64,000 nt of DNA, taken from Ignavibacteriales bacterium. GTDB taxonomy: Bacteria; Bacteroidota; Ignavibacteria; Ignavibacteriales; Ignavibacteriaceae. Shown in pieces: positions 12,358-21,634 of the stretch. Both the position numbers and the translations under genes were made by a program. The stretch's first letter is position 1; each line of letters begins with the position of its first letter. A model generated the notes under the pieces. The model ran no database searches, was not told the DNA's origin, and saw nothing but the letters and a program-made list of their open reading frames with translations. Location: positions 19,581-83,580 of the forward strand of contig JAAYVN010000055.1 in the NCBI GenBank assembly GCA_012517155.1, written 5' to 3'.

Positions 12358-12606
12358 TCAGCTCTTCTTCTGGTATTTTTTCATGAATTTCTCAACGCGA
12401 CCGGTAGTATCGAGCAACTTCTGCTTTCCGGTGAAGAATGGGTGTGATCCTGAAGAAATCTCAAGCTTAATCAGCGGGTATTCCTTACCGTCTTCCCATT
12501 TAATTGTATCTGTAGTTTTTATAGTGGATTTTGTCAGAACCGCAAAATCGCACGAGAAGTCTTTAAACACTACGGGTCTGTAATTTGGATGAATTCCTTT
12601 TTTCAT
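12358..12606 (-). CDS. rpmE2: 50S ribosomal protein L31 type B
   Basis: 82-residue L31 protein of the zinc-independent type B: it starts [16 protein letters not shown] and has only one Cys (FSCDF) in place of the four-Cys zinc site of type A. The family signature [23 protein letters not shown] is near residues 52-74. It is a single-gene unit between the protease upstream and a strong terminator downstream. The C- form is usual in Bacteroidota-type genomes. Confidence 0.96.
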   Translation of the reverse strand: MKKGIHPNYRPVVFKDFSCDFAVLTKSTIKTTDTIKWEDGKEYPLIKLEISSGSHPFFTGKQKLLDTTGRVEKFMKKYQKKS

Positions 12607-12870
12607 TTTACTCTATTCCTGAATTTCAAATAAATATTAATACAAAAAACAAATATAATCAAAGTAAACCGGAAATACAAAAAAAAGTAATTCCGGGAAA
12701 AGCGAAACCCCAAAAAACTCCCGGTATTGCAATATTCCCCGACAACCCAAAAATACAAATATGCGTTACCCCTCTCGAGAGGGGGATACAGCCGCAGGCG
12801 AATTATCTTTTTCCCGACCTACGACTTTTTTGCCATCTCAACGCCTCACCAAATCAACCTTTTTCCCCCC
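12607..12870. other. Intergenic region with 16-base palindrome
   Basis: 264 bases between the protease and rpmE2. It contains the perfect palindrome CCCCTCTCGAGAGGGG at 12769-12784, followed by a C- and A-rich stretch. I see no coding potential. The palindrome resembles the hairpin-forming intergenic repeats common in these genomes and may help end protease transcription. The promoter of rpmE2 should lie near 12610-12660, where the sequence is very AT-rich. Confidence 0.45.
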
Positions 12871-14622
12871 CTACTTAACCAGCAACATCTTCTTTGTCTC
12901 AACATAATTTCCTGCCTGCAAGCGATAAAAATAAACCCCGCTCGTCAGTCCCGCTGCATCAAAAGTCATCTCATAACCACCTGCGGACTTTTCCTGATTC
13001 ACAAGCGTTGCCACCTCATTCCCCAGCATATCAAATACCTTTAGCGTTACAAAACCACTCACCGGTAACTGATAACTAATCACCGTTGATGGATTAAACG
13101 GATTCGGATAATTCTGAGAAAGCTCAAACCCATCCGGAGAAAGGGGAGACACATCAGCGGAAGTAACCGGAAAATAATTAACCGCATTAAGCGCATTGAT
13201 TATACCCCAGCCCATCTCGCGGTTAGGATTTGCAAAATTACTTGCCGTCATACGCAGCGCTTCACGCACCTGCATGGGCGTAAGATTCGGATTCTTCTGC
13301 AGCACCAGCACCGCCACCCCAGCGGCTAGCGGACAGGAGAATGATGTTCCGCTTGCAAACGAAGAATACTGTGTGGGATTGGAAGGACTCGCCACCACCA
13401 CACTCGATCCCCGCGCCATTACATCCGGCTTAACCCTGCCGTCCACCGTATTCCCCACACTGCTGAATGAATTCCTGTCCCCCGCTGGACGAACCCCGCC
13501 AATCGTAATCACACTGTCCCCGTCAGCAGGCGCACCAAGGGTGTTATGCGTCTCGTGGAACCCTTCGTTGCCCGCAGAGTTAACCACCACAATCCCCTTT
13601 GCTGCTGCCAGATCAGCGGCAATGGTTATCCGGCATGTGTTCCCGTCCATGGACATCCACGTGTAGCTCGTGTATGGCGAATCAAAGCCAATATACCCCA
13701 GGGAAGTGGAGGAAACATCCGTCCCGATACTGTCAGCCCATTCCATCGCGGCAATCCAGTTATCCTCCTCAAGCGGAGTTTCACTGTCAGTATTTTCGGT
13801 CTTTGCAAGTATATAGGTAGCCCCGTATGCTGGACCAATCAGCTGCCCCTGCCTGTAACCCCCGATGGTCGAAAAAGTCTGTGTACCGTGGGAACCGCTC
13901 CCCATATCCGTGCTGTCCCCAACTCCCGCATTATTATTCACAAAATCCCAGCGGGCAATAACTTTAACACTGTCAAATACCTGATGCGAAAGGAGACTGA
14001 ATCCTGCATCCAGCACAGTCACATAAACCCCCTCACCGTTAATTCCTAAATTATGTACTGCCGGAACATTGATCTGATTTAACTGCTCAAAGGAAGGTCC
14101 GTAATTAAGCGCATATACCCCCTCCGGCTGAAGCTTCGGAGTGTAACCCGCTTCCGTTTCATCCTCTACCGCCGAATAATCCTTTTTCAACTGCCATACC
14201 ATGTCAAGCTTGCTTACGAAAGGAAGAGAAGCAATGGAATTGATCTCCCCCTTTGTAATTACTGCGGATAAACCGTTGAACCAGCGCGATTTCTGCTTTA
14301 CTGAAACACCAAACGCCTCAAGCTGTCCAATGTAACCCGCATAAACCGGCAGATCGTCATATGCAATAAGCCCTTCTGCCGGCAGCACTTTTGCACGTCG
14401 CTGCAAAGACTTTTCACTCACCACCGTCTGAGGCGCCGAAAAAAAGCCTTCCGTTGAAGGACCCTTGTCGCTAAAGAAAATCCAGCAGAGTATCCCGGAA
14501 TTATCTTCCGTGGTTAACATCTTCCCGTTTAGCTCGGGGGTTATCTTTTCCATGAAACTCTGTCCGTTTAACTGAGAAAACTGCACAACTAAAAACAACA
14601 TTAATACAAATAAATTTTTCAT
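12871..14622 (-). CDS. Secreted S8 (subtilisin-like) serine protease with T9SS C-terminal sorting domain
   Basis: 583 residues. A signal peptide (about 1-20, MKNLFVLMLFLVVQFSQLNG) precedes a propeptide-like region and the S8 domain (about 185-480). The triad is readable: Asp in VTVLDAGFS, His in GSGSHGTQT, Ser in SGTSFSCPLAAG. A linker leads to a C-terminal sorting domain of about 85 residues with ELSQNYPNPFNPSTVISYQL and the ending ETKKMLLVK. That domain type is exported by the type IX secretion system, so the enzyme is probably surface-attached or released. Its codons mostly end in purines, unlike the plus-strand genes that follow. No T9SS machinery gene is in the window. Confidence 0.92.
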   Translation of the reverse strand: MKNLFVLMLFLVVQFSQLNGQSFMEKITPELNGKMLTTEDNSGILCWIFFSDKGPSTEGFFSAPQTVVSEKSLQRRAKVLPAEGLIAYDDLPVYAGYIGQLEAFGVSVKQKSRWFNGLSAVITKGEINSIASLPFVSKLDMVWQLKKDYSAVEDETEAGYTPKLQPEGVYALNYGPSFEQLNQINVPAVHNLGINGEGVYVTVLDAGFSLLSHQVFDSVKVIARWDFVNNNAGVGDSTDMGSGSHGTQTFSTIGGYRQGQLIGPAYGATYILAKTENTDSETPLEEDNWIAAMEWADSIGTDVSSTSLGYIGFDSPYTSYTWMSMDGNTCRITIAADLAAAKGIVVVNSAGNEGFHETHNTLGAPADGDSVITIGGVRPAGDRNSFSSVGNTVDGRVKPDVMARGSSVVVASPSNPTQYSSFASGTSFSCPLAAGVAVLVLQKNPNLTPMQVREALRMTASNFANPNREMGWGIINALNAVNYFPVTSADVSPLSPDGFELSQNYPNPFNPSTVISYQLPVSGFVTLKVFDMLGNEVATLVNQEKSAGGYEMTFDAAGLTSGVYFYRLQAGNYVETKKMLLVK

Positions 14623-14639
14623 TTCTGACTTTCCGTTTA

Positions 14640-16694
14640 TTATTTAGCGATAGCGCCGTTGGGCACATCTTTATTAATTTCAACCAGCACCAGCTTGTCA
14701 TTCCCCGTCCCTATTGCTAGCAGCATACCGTGCGACTCATGCCCGAATATCTTAGCCGGTTTCAGATTCGCTACAATAAGCACCTTCTTTCCCACCATCT
14801 CCTCCGGCGTATAACTCTTTGCTATCCCGGATATAATCTGCCGCTCCTCACCATCCAGATGTATCTTCAGCTTCAGCAGCTTTTCACTCTTCGGCACCGC
14901 GGAAGCTTCCGTAACCTCCGCAACCTTTAGCCGGATTTTCGAAAAATCATCAATAGTCACCAGCTCATCCTTCGGCACCTCCGCATTCTCAGCCGGCAGG
15001 GCTAGGGAGTTAACTTCCTTCTCGATAACTGCATCCTCAATTTTGGGGAAAAGTATTTCCGCTTTGTTAAGCACATGCCCTTCAAGCAGACTATGCTTCC
15101 CTGCACCATACCATAAAGCCGGAGCGGAATTGAGCATCTTAAACAACCTTTCCGTTGTGAACGGAATAACCGGGGAAAATAGCTCCGCAAGTGTATAAAT
15201 CGTCTGAATACAGATATTAAGCGTCGTCGAACACTTCTCCCTCTCCGACTTAACCGTTTTCCACGGTTCCGAATCATTAAAATACTTGTTAGCCGCACGT
15301 GCAATATTCATGCTCTCCAGCACTGCATCCTTAATCTTAAACCTGTCGTATAGCGCCCCAATCCGTTCAGGGGCAGTCTCAAGCAGTTTAAGCATCACGT
15401 TATCCGTCTCCTCAAGCTCATGCAGCTGCGGCACCTTCCCCTCAAAATGCTTGAATACGAATGTAAATGTGCGGTTGATAAAATTACCCAGTATATCGGC
15501 CAGCTCATTATTATTCCTCGCCTGAAACTCCTTCCAGTAAAAATCCGTATCCCGCATTTCCGGAAGATTAGCAGCAAGCGTATAGCGGAGCGGATCGGCG
15601 GGGAATTTGTTCAGGAAATCAATTACGTCAATCCCCCAGTTCCGGCTTTTCGAAAACTTCTTCCCTTCAAAATTCAGGAATTCATTCGCCGGAACATTCT
15701 GCGGCAGTATATACTGCTGCTTATTAAAACCGTTCCACGCCATAAGCATAGCAGGGAAAACTATACAATGGAAAACCACATTATCCTTCCCTATAAACGC
15801 CACATACTTCGTATCCGCATCCTGCCAGTAATCCCTCCACATCTCCCCGTTCCCCCGCTTAAGCGAAAGTTCCTTAGTAGCGCTAATGTACCCCAGCACT
15901 GCTTCAAACCAGACGTAAAGCACCTTCCCGGCAGCATTATCCAGCGGCACCCGCACCCCCCAGTCCAGATCCCGCGTTACCGCCCGGTCCTGCAAACCAT
16001 CCTTAAACCACCCCCGGCAATACTGAAGTACGTTATCCTTCCACCCAAACTTTTCATTCATCCCCGCTATATATTCCTCAAGCTCCTGCTGATACTTCCC
16101 GAGCGGGAAAAACCAGTGCGATGTCTCCTTTAGCACCGGCGTTTTACCCGATATTCTGCTTACCGGATTTTTTAACTCCGCCGGTTCGTATAATGCACCG
16201 CAATTCTCACATTCATCACTCCGCGCATTCTCATTGCCGCAATTTGGACACGTCCCCTCAACGTACCGGTCGGGTAAAAACATCTTCGCCGACTCATCAT
16301 AAAACTGCATGCTTTTCTTCTCCGAAAGAAGTCCGTTCCGGTGGAAAGAAAGGAAGAACTCCCCCGCGGTTTCATGATGCAGAGGCAAACTCGTGCGGGA
16401 GTATATGTCGAACGACATTCCGAACTTTTCAAAAGAATCCTTGTTGATTCTGTGGAACCGGTCTATTACATCTTTGGGCTTTATCTTCTCCTTGTCCGCC
16501 GTAATCGTTATCGGTACACCATGCTCGTCCGATCCGCAAATAAAAAGAATATCATTCCCCTTTAACCGGTTGTAACGGACATATATATCCGCCGGAAGAT
16601 ATGCCCCTGCCAGATGACCCAGATGGATTGGACCATTGGCATATGGCAGTGCAGATGTTACTAAAATTTTTTCTCTTTTGTCCTGAGAATTCAT
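14640..16694 (-). CDS. metG: Methionyl-tRNA synthetase
   Basis: Class I aminoacyl-tRNA synthetase, 684 residues. The HIGH-type motif is HLGH in ALPYANGPIHLGHLAGAYLPADI near residues 14-36. A zinc knuckle (CPNCGNENARSDECENCG, near 144-161) and the KFSKS loop (GKKFSKSRNWGID) follow, then the anticodon-binding helical domain. A C-terminal tRNA-binding OB domain (KIRLKVAEV ... GMLLAI) favours dimerisation. An upstream ATG would add 21 residues, but the family starts near this ATG (MNSQDKREKILVTSALPY), so I use 16694. It lies 17 bases upstream of the protease gene. Confidence 0.96.
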   Translation of the reverse strand: MNSQDKREKILVTSALPYANGPIHLGHLAGAYLPADIYVRYNRLKGNDILFICGSDEHGVPITITADKEKIKPKDVIDRFHRINKDSFEKFGMSFDIYSRTSLPLHHETAGEFFLSFHRNGLLSEKKSMQFYDESAKMFLPDRYVEGTCPNCGNENARSDECENCGALYEPAELKNPVSRISGKTPVLKETSHWFFPLGKYQQELEEYIAGMNEKFGWKDNVLQYCRGWFKDGLQDRAVTRDLDWGVRVPLDNAAGKVLYVWFEAVLGYISATKELSLKRGNGEMWRDYWQDADTKYVAFIGKDNVVFHCIVFPAMLMAWNGFNKQQYILPQNVPANEFLNFEGKKFSKSRNWGIDVIDFLNKFPADPLRYTLAANLPEMRDTDFYWKEFQARNNNELADILGNFINRTFTFVFKHFEGKVPQLHELEETDNVMLKLLETAPERIGALYDRFKIKDAVLESMNIARAANKYFNDSEPWKTVKSEREKCSTTLNICIQTIYTLAELFSPVIPFTTERLFKMLNSAPALWYGAGKHSLLEGHVLNKAEILFPKIEDAVIEKEVNSLALPAENAEVPKDELVTIDDFSKIRLKVAEVTEASAVPKSEKLLKLKIHLDGEERQIISGIAKSYTPEEMVGKKVLIVANLKPAKIFGHESHGMLLAIGTGNDKLVLVEINKDVPNGAIAK

Positions 16695-16848
16695 ACTGTT
16701 CAATGTAATTCCGAAATTATTATAAATTAACTTGCAAAAATAGCAATAAATGCGCAAAGAGCCAAGGAAACACGAGAATGGGAATACATTAATAACTTAA
16801 CATATTATTTTGTACCCATAAAAAATGTGACAGATTGTAAGGTTAGAA

Positions 16849-16899
16849 AACAGTTAGTGGGAACGGATTGGAACTTAGCGAAACGGAGTGCCCACTGTT
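16849..16899 (-). repeat. Hairpin at the 3' end of the 16.9-kb gene
   Basis: AACAGTTAGTGGG at 16849-16861 pairs with CCCACTGTT at 16891-16899, which overlaps the stop codon of the adjacent minus-strand gene. The loop is about 30 bases and the minus strand has a short T run after the stem. It may act as a weak terminator; it may also be a dispersed intergenic repeat. Confidence 0.4.
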
Positions 16900-17701
16900 A
16901 AAACGGCAGAAATGAAAAAATCACTCCAAACTGGTGAGTCAATTCAAATACTGGATGAGTATATACCGCATAATCAAATTGGAAATGGGAATAAGTCAAT
17001 CCGAATCCGGCAGAATATTTTGTCGGATTTGTAGCCGCACCACTTCGTAGCGAAAAATACTTCACCGGTTTATACAAAAAACCCGCCATCACGGCGAATG
17101 GGAATCCGGTTTCTTTTTCAGTTGCAATATTCAATACAAAATCTTCACTTACATCCCAACTCCATCCAAATAAAAAGACGATCGGTATTTGTCCTGCCTC
17201 ATTTCCTCTTGAAGCACCGTTTATATTATTTACTGCAAAGCCTGTACGAAGCTTCTCATTTATATAGTACAATGTTGAGACATTTATTAGAAGGGAATTT
17301 GAAATGCCATAGTTTTGAATTTTAAGATTGGATAATGTTGTAGATGCAGAAACGATAAAACCTTTGCTAGCCTCACAAGCTAATCCTAAAACAAGTTCAT
17401 TTTCCTTGTATAATTCAAAACCGTATGACCCTAGACCAACTCCAATTGAAAAATTAGAAAAAGGTTCGACATAGGCAAAATGAAAGGATGAAAGTTGTTT
17501 GAATCCAAATTTGCCAGGAGTGTATTCAGCACCGAATTGACGACTGTTTATTTGCAATATATTTGCGGAACTATTAAATATGGCAAAAGCATCTCCAGCT
17601 AATGCCAGGGCGGAGTTGCATAGCGCCGCTTGCTTCGCTCCTTCTCCCCACTGCGCCCCTATCTTTACTACTATTAATACCGCAATTATTATTACTTTCA
17701 C
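16898..17701 (-). CDS. Hypothetical secreted/outer-membrane protein, PorV/PorQ-like flavour
   Basis: 267 residues starting at GTG. A short signal peptide (about 1-16, MKVIIIAVLIVVKIGA) is followed by alternating amphipathic strands and a C-terminus ending in hydrophobic-aromatic residues (FGVIFSFLPF), the pattern of an outer-membrane beta-barrel. The N-terminal segment GAKQAALCNSALALAGDAFAIFNSSANI resembles the start of PorV/PorQ-type proteins, which shuttle T9SS cargo. That resemblance is my impression only. It is monocistronic, between metG and a divergent OmpA gene. Confidence 0.6.
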   Translation of the reverse strand: MKVIIIAVLIVVKIGAQWGEGAKQAALCNSALALAGDAFAIFNSSANILQINSRQFGAEYTPGKFGFKQLSSFHFAYVEPFSNFSIGVGLGSYGFELYKENELVLGLACEASKGFIVSASTTLSNLKIQNYGISNSLLINVSTLYYINEKLRTGFAVNNINGASRGNEAGQIPIVFLFGWSWDVSEDFVLNIATEKETGFPFAVMAGFLYKPVKYFSLRSGAATNPTKYSAGFGLTYSHFQFDYAVYTHPVFELTHQFGVIFSFLPF

Positions 17702-17878
17702 TCCTGTCTTTCCTTTTTTCCTTTTTCCGCTTCCAAAACTAATTTTAATTTTTATTTGAAAAATATTTGTTTTTTAAAAAAAATTATTTATTTTGCTACT
17801 GCGTGTTTGTTCTTTCTGGAATAATTAATTTATTTTGGCGTAATTAATCTCATTTTTCAGTTAGCGAAAGGTGGTTTT
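17702..17878. promoter_or_regulatory. Divergent AT-rich promoter region
   Basis: 177 bases between two divergent envelope genes, with long A and T runs around 17,740-17,790. A good ribosome-binding site (AAAGGTGG, 17867-17874) precedes the OmpA ATG at 17879. I could not assign -35/-10 boxes with confidence on either strand. Confidence 0.45.
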
Positions 17879-19921
17879 ATGAATAAAAGTTTACGGACTT
17901 TTTTTGCCGTTTCCTTCCTTTTTATTTTTGTCGCTTCTTCCTATCCGCAAAACGGGTATCCCCAGGATATCCCTAACTCTCTTAACGCTTTTAGATTCAT
18001 TAAGTCTGAAGCCGGCGGATATGTCCAACCCCTTACTCTTAATAACCGCATCCTCCTTGGATACGAAACGGGGTTCTTTCCTACTTTGCTCCTCTTTTAT
18101 GACCTTAATTATAACTTCGGTAATGCCGTAGAAGCCGGACTCCAACTCGGCTTTAACGACGCCGATGGATTCGGTCTCACTGAGTTTAATGCTATGCTTA
18201 AATCTTGCCTCTTCGACCTGGGTGAATCTTTCCCCCTCTTTGCTTATTTTAAACTCCGCGCCTCCGGAGATAAAATCCTTAAGAATTATGACGGCGACTC
18301 TAAGGAAATTATTAAGGTCGTTAACCCTCACGCCGATAATGGCACCGACTTTAAACTCGGTATTATCGCCCGCAACGGTAATGATTTCCTCGGGCTTGAT
18401 AATCTCTTCTATTCTGTCGGCGCTGACTTTAATTACCTTACTGGCAGGGATTACGAGGATTTTAAAGATGACCAGAAAATGGCCGTTGGAGTTAATTTTA
18501 ATCTCGAACAACACTTCCTCGACGATAATTTTAAACTCGGTCTCGAAAATCGCTTCTATTCCTGGCTTAACCGCGGCTGGTTCTTCGAAACTGTCCCTCA
18601 GGCTCAGATCGGCCTCGGCGGTCTCGCTTCTCTTATCCTCGGCGTCGCTATCCCTGTCTATTCGGGCAATAATTACCAGGTCTATGGCGGTCTTAATCTC
18701 CCTATCGACTTTTCTCCTGTACCTGAACCTGAACCTATACCTGAACCTGTCCCGATTCCTAAGGAGATTCCTAAGGACTTTGACCTCTTCGTTAGCTCCG
18801 TAGGTGAGTTTAAAGTCGAGGACGTTAAGTTTAGAGAGTACTTCCCACTCCTTAACTACGTCTTCTTTGAGAAAAACTCTTCCTCCCTCCCTTCCCGCTA
18901 CGTCACTCTCTCTAAGGATGAGTTCTCTGCCTTTAAAGAGGCTGACCTCCAGAATGACCAGATGGTTATTTATGCTAATATCCTTAATGTTATCGGTAAC
19001 CGCCTTGTTCATAAACCTAATGTTAATGTCGAACTGCTCGGCTGTAATGATAATACCGATACTGAAAAAGGGAATACTAAACTTAGTAAGTCCCGCGCTG
19101 AAACGGTTAGGGATTACTTGGTTAATGTCTGCGGTATTGATGAAAAACGTATTAAGCTTTCTTCCCGTAACCTCCCCTCTAAACCTTCAAACGTTACTGA
19201 TCCTCTCGGTATGGAGGAGAACCGCCGCGTCGAAATCCTCGTTAAGGATGAGTCCCTCCTCGCTCTGGTTGACCTCTCCAGGGAATATAAAACTGTTGAC
19301 CCTGAGAAGATGGATATTAAACTCGGTCATAACTCCGACCGGGATATTGCTAAATGGGAGGTTAAAGCCGTTCAGAAGAATCGTACTCTCTTCGAAAAGA
19401 AATTCTCCGGTCCGCTTCCTTCTAATTATGAATGGGACCTCGCCAACACTATAAAAAATCAGCCGCTCGATGATTCTCCCGTTACGCTTTCTGTTAAGGC
19501 TACTGATGAATCCGGTAGGAATTCTACTCCTCACCATTCCACGCTTAAAGTCTCTTACTCCCAGCTTATTAAGTACGTTGAACGCGTTAGCCTCGTCTTG
19601 TTCGACTTCAATAGCAGCGAGGTCGGCTCCCGTAACCGCGACGCACTTATGAAACTTAAGGAGACTATCCGTCCTATGAGCAGGATTACTGTTAATGGCT
19701 ATACCGACGTTATTGGTCAGGAAGATTATAACCAGAAACTCTCCGAGAGCAGGGCTAAAAGCGTTGGCTCTACTATGTCCTCCATGTTCACTATTAGCCA
19801 GAATAACCTTACAGTCCAGGGCCTCGGCGAAAAGGCTCCTATTTATACTAATGACCTCCCCGAAGGCAGATTCTATAACAGAACTTGCCAGGTTACTAAT
19901 GAAACTTTATTAAGTAAATAA
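17879..19921 (+). CDS. Outer-membrane/periplasmic protein with two OmpA-like domains
   Basis: 680 residues. A signal peptide (about 1-23) precedes a region of alternating strands (about 30-275) likely to form a beta-barrel or beta-rich domain. A Pro/Glu linker (about 281-297, repeated EPEPIPEPVPIP) follows. Two peptidoglycan-binding OmpA-like domains come next: the first near 335-455 (GCNDNTD, LSKSRAETVRDYL, NRRVEI), the second near 565-675 (GYTDVIGQEDYNQKLSESRAKSV, ending YNRTCQV). Each keeps the Asp and Arg used to bind diaminopimelate. Codons end almost entirely in C or T, which leaves a long open antisense frame. It lies 15 bases before a VWA lipoprotein gene. Confidence 0.85.
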   Translation: MNKSLRTFFAVSFLFIFVASSYPQNGYPQDIPNSLNAFRFIKSEAGGYVQPLTLNNRILLGYETGFFPTLLLFYDLNYNFGNAVEAGLQLGFNDADGFGLTEFNAMLKSCLFDLGESFPLFAYFKLRASGDKILKNYDGDSKEIIKVVNPHADNGTDFKLGIIARNGNDFLGLDNLFYSVGADFNYLTGRDYEDFKDDQKMAVGVNFNLEQHFLDDNFKLGLENRFYSWLNRGWFFETVPQAQIGLGGLASLILGVAIPVYSGNNYQVYGGLNLPIDFSPVPEPEPIPEPVPIPKEIPKDFDLFVSSVGEFKVEDVKFREYFPLLNYVFFEKNSSSLPSRYVTLSKDEFSAFKEADLQNDQMVIYANILNVIGNRLVHKPNVNVELLGCNDNTDTEKGNTKLSKSRAETVRDYLVNVCGIDEKRIKLSSRNLPSKPSNVTDPLGMEENRRVEILVKDESLLALVDLSREYKTVDPEKMDIKLGHNSDRDIAKWEVKAVQKNRTLFEKKFSGPLPSNYEWDLANTIKNQPLDDSPVTLSVKATDESGRNSTPHHSTLKVSYSQLIKYVERVSLVLFDFNSSEVGSRNRDALMKLKETIRPMSRITVNGYTDVIGQEDYNQKLSESRAKSVGSTMSSMFTISQNNLTVQGLGEKAPIYTNDLPEGRFYNRTCQVTNETLLSK

Positions 19922-19936
19922 TGAAAGAGGCGAAAA

Positions 19937-21088
19937 ATGAAAAAGATTAAATATTTGTTGCTCCTGGCCGCCGTCTTCTCTGCTTCCTTCGTATTTGTCT
20001 CCTGCGAAAATGAGGACTACCCCTACTTTATTAAGGTCGTCCCTATCGTTGATTGCGCTACCAGACAAGCCGAAATCCCTGAAGATGCTACGGCTCAGAA
20101 TGCCCCTACCGTCGGTACCGGTAATATTTCCCCTACCGGCGTCTTCACTAAGGATGAATGCCTCGTCTTCGTTAATCTCATCGGTATCATCGACCCCGTT
20201 ACTAATCAGGCTGTCGAACTTAAGTATAATCAGAATGTCTGGCTTACTGAGGACGGCGTCCCTCAGGGTATGAAAGTCCTTAATCAGACTAACGTTACTT
20301 CTTCCGCTTTCGATATCGTCTTTATTATCGATAACTCCGGTAGTATGTACGAGGAGGCGGATACTATCTCCGCTAAAATCGCCGGCTTCGTTCAATATCT
20401 CCAGTCTAAGGGTATTGACCTTCGCGCCGGCGTCGTTGGCTATGACGAAAGTAGTCAGATCGACGGTGCCCTTAACCTTTCCGCAGGCTCTATGATTATT
20501 TCTTATATGACCGACCCGAATTATAGCGGTACTTACCGTACTAAACACTTCGCCGGTTCCGACTCCGCTCAGCTCGTCGCCCGTGCACTCACTCACCCTA
20601 CCGAGTATGGCGAGAATGGCTGCGTCGCTATTGACTTCGCTGATAAATATTTCTCCTGGCGCGCTAACGGCACCCGCGTTTATATTAACTTTACTGATGA
20701 ACCTCTCCAGTCTTCCGGTGCTTCCAGTAATTACTTCATTAGCAATTTCCTTCAGAACTGGACCTCCGCAAAGGGAAGTATTCATACTGTTTACAGCATC
20801 TCCTACTGGAATGGCACTGTCCCCGATACCGCTTCTATGTCCGGCTGGTGGTATGGTGGAGATGAAAGACCCTGGAAGCTCTCCGAAGGCACCGGTGGTA
20901 CTACCAAGTTCATTCATCCCAATGCAAGCGATCTCGATTTGAATTCGCTCCCCGTTACCACGGCTATTGTCAACGCTTCCCAGTTGATCTTTGTATCCAA
21001 AGATCCCTCCAAAACTCACAACGTAGTTATCACCATTAAGGATGTGAATGTAGAGGGAAGGAAGGAGTATCTCAACCAAGGCTATTAG
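19937..21088 (+). CDS. VWA-domain lipoprotein
   Basis: 383 residues with a lipoprotein signal: hydrophobic stretch 5-20, then FVSC, so it is probably lipid-anchored. A von Willebrand A domain follows (about 120-330). The MIDAS motif DNSGSM is near residue 131 and FTDEP near 255. The extra Cys pairs (CENED, DCATR, DECL, NGCVAID) suggest disulphides. It follows the OmpA gene by 15 bases with the same extreme codon preference, and a terminator ends the pair, so the two form an operon. It probably presents a metal-dependent adhesion surface at the envelope; the partner is unknown. Confidence 0.8.
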   Translation: MKKIKYLLLLAAVFSASFVFVSCENEDYPYFIKVVPIVDCATRQAEIPEDATAQNAPTVGTGNISPTGVFTKDECLVFVNLIGIIDPVTNQAVELKYNQNVWLTEDGVPQGMKVLNQTNVTSSAFDIVFIIDNSGSMYEEADTISAKIAGFVQYLQSKGIDLRAGVVGYDESSQIDGALNLSAGSMIISYMTDPNYSGTYRTKHFAGSDSAQLVARALTHPTEYGENGCVAIDFADKYFSWRANGTRVYINFTDEPLQSSGASSNYFISNFLQNWTSAKGSIHTVYSISYWNGTVPDTASMSGWWYGGDERPWKLSEGTGGTTKFIHPNASDLDLNSLPVTTAIVNASQLIFVSKDPSKTHNVVITIKDVNVEGRKEYLNQGY

Positions 21089-21146
21089 GGGGTACAGAAA
21101 CCCACCTGCTGTTTATTACCGTTTACTCTTTAGTAAAATATATTTG

Positions 21147-21176
21147 ATGGAGTGGTCAAACCCACTCCATTTTTTT
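21147..21176 (+). terminator. Rho-independent terminator after the OmpA-VWA pair
   Basis: A 9-base perfect stem, ATGGAGTGG (21147-21155) with CCACTCCAT (21162-21170), a 6-base loop and a T run through 21176. It is 58 bases after the VWA stop codon. Confidence 0.9.
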
Positions 21177-21300
21177 CCCCCTCTCCGCCGCTGCAGGATT
21201 TTATTTTCTGACAAGGTTCATAGGCAAATGGAACAGTTTCACATCCCGATACATTGGGATAAACGGAGACCACAGAGAAAAACTTTATAAGTTTGTTTTA

Positions 21301-21338
21301 CAATAAATGACCATTAATGACGGCGCAGCCAAATGAAC
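21301..21338 (+). repeat. Mosaic intergenic repeat, copy A
   Basis: Contains CAATAAATGACC followed by ATTAATGACGGCGCAGCC. The same two blocks occur at 26085-26142, where a third block (CTTCGACGGGTCGAAATGAC) lies between them. Confidence 0.6.
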
Positions 21339-21362
21339 ATCTTATGAACATTTTCGTAAAAT

Positions 21363-21438
21363 AATCTGTGAGAATCGGGCTTTTTGATAATCTGTGGTAA
21401 TCCGTGGTTATGTTTTTTACCACAGATTCTCACAGATT
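21363..21438. repeat. Nested inverted repeats
   Basis: AATCTGTGAGAATC at 21363-21376 is the reverse complement of GATTCTCACAGATT at 21425-21438. Inside it, AATCTGTGGTAA at 21389-21400 pairs with TTACCACAGATT at 21417-21428. The transcript could fold as a long two-part hairpin. Similar CACAGATT-type strings are common in intergenic DNA of many environmental genomes. Confidence 0.6.
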
Positions 21439-21497
21439 AAACACAGATTTCCACATATTAATATTTTAAAACTTTGAGAAACTTCGTGTGTACTTTG

Positions 21498-21529
21498 CTC
21501 CGACGGGTAGAAATGACAATTAATGACCA
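21498..21529 (+). repeat. Mosaic intergenic repeat, copy B
   Basis: GCTCCGACGGGTAGAAATGAC followed by AATTAATGACC (first block split here only for length: it runs GCTCCGACGGGTAG then AAATGAC). Matches the middle and last blocks of the copy at 26085-26142 and, inverted, the hairpin at 62321-62334. Confidence 0.55.
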
Positions 21530-21634
21530 TCGTCCGATCCCCCGTTACAAACGTTATAAACGAATAAACAAATAAACAAATATCTTTTTCCGTATATTTC
21601 ACCTAACAAATATTAACTTTTTGGAGTTACCCGA

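Larger units (their letters stand above)
21177..21634 (+). other. Gene-free region made of dispersed intergenic repeats
   Basis: 458 bases with no convincing coding sequence. It holds nested inverted repeats around 21363-21438 and two fragments of a mosaic repeat (21301-21338 and 21498-21529) seen again at 26085-26142. A GGAG ribosome-binding site at 21623-21626 serves the TTG start at 21635. The promoter of that gene probably lies near 21,560-21,610. Confidence 0.6.

Noticed and set aside
17891..19012. Antisense frame of 373 codons opposite the OmpA gene
   Set aside because: The sense gene has clear domains. Its C/T-ending codons avoid TTA, CTA and TCA, which keeps the antisense frame open by itself.
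18165..19454. Two adjacent Ser/Leu-rich frames (212 and 216 codons) in another plus-strand register
   Set aside because: Low-complexity translation produced by the biased codons of the OmpA gene.
19910..21079. Antisense frame of 389 codons opposite the VWA lipoprotein gene
   Set aside because: Same cause: codon preference. The antisense protein has no domain and runs across the sense gene boundaries.
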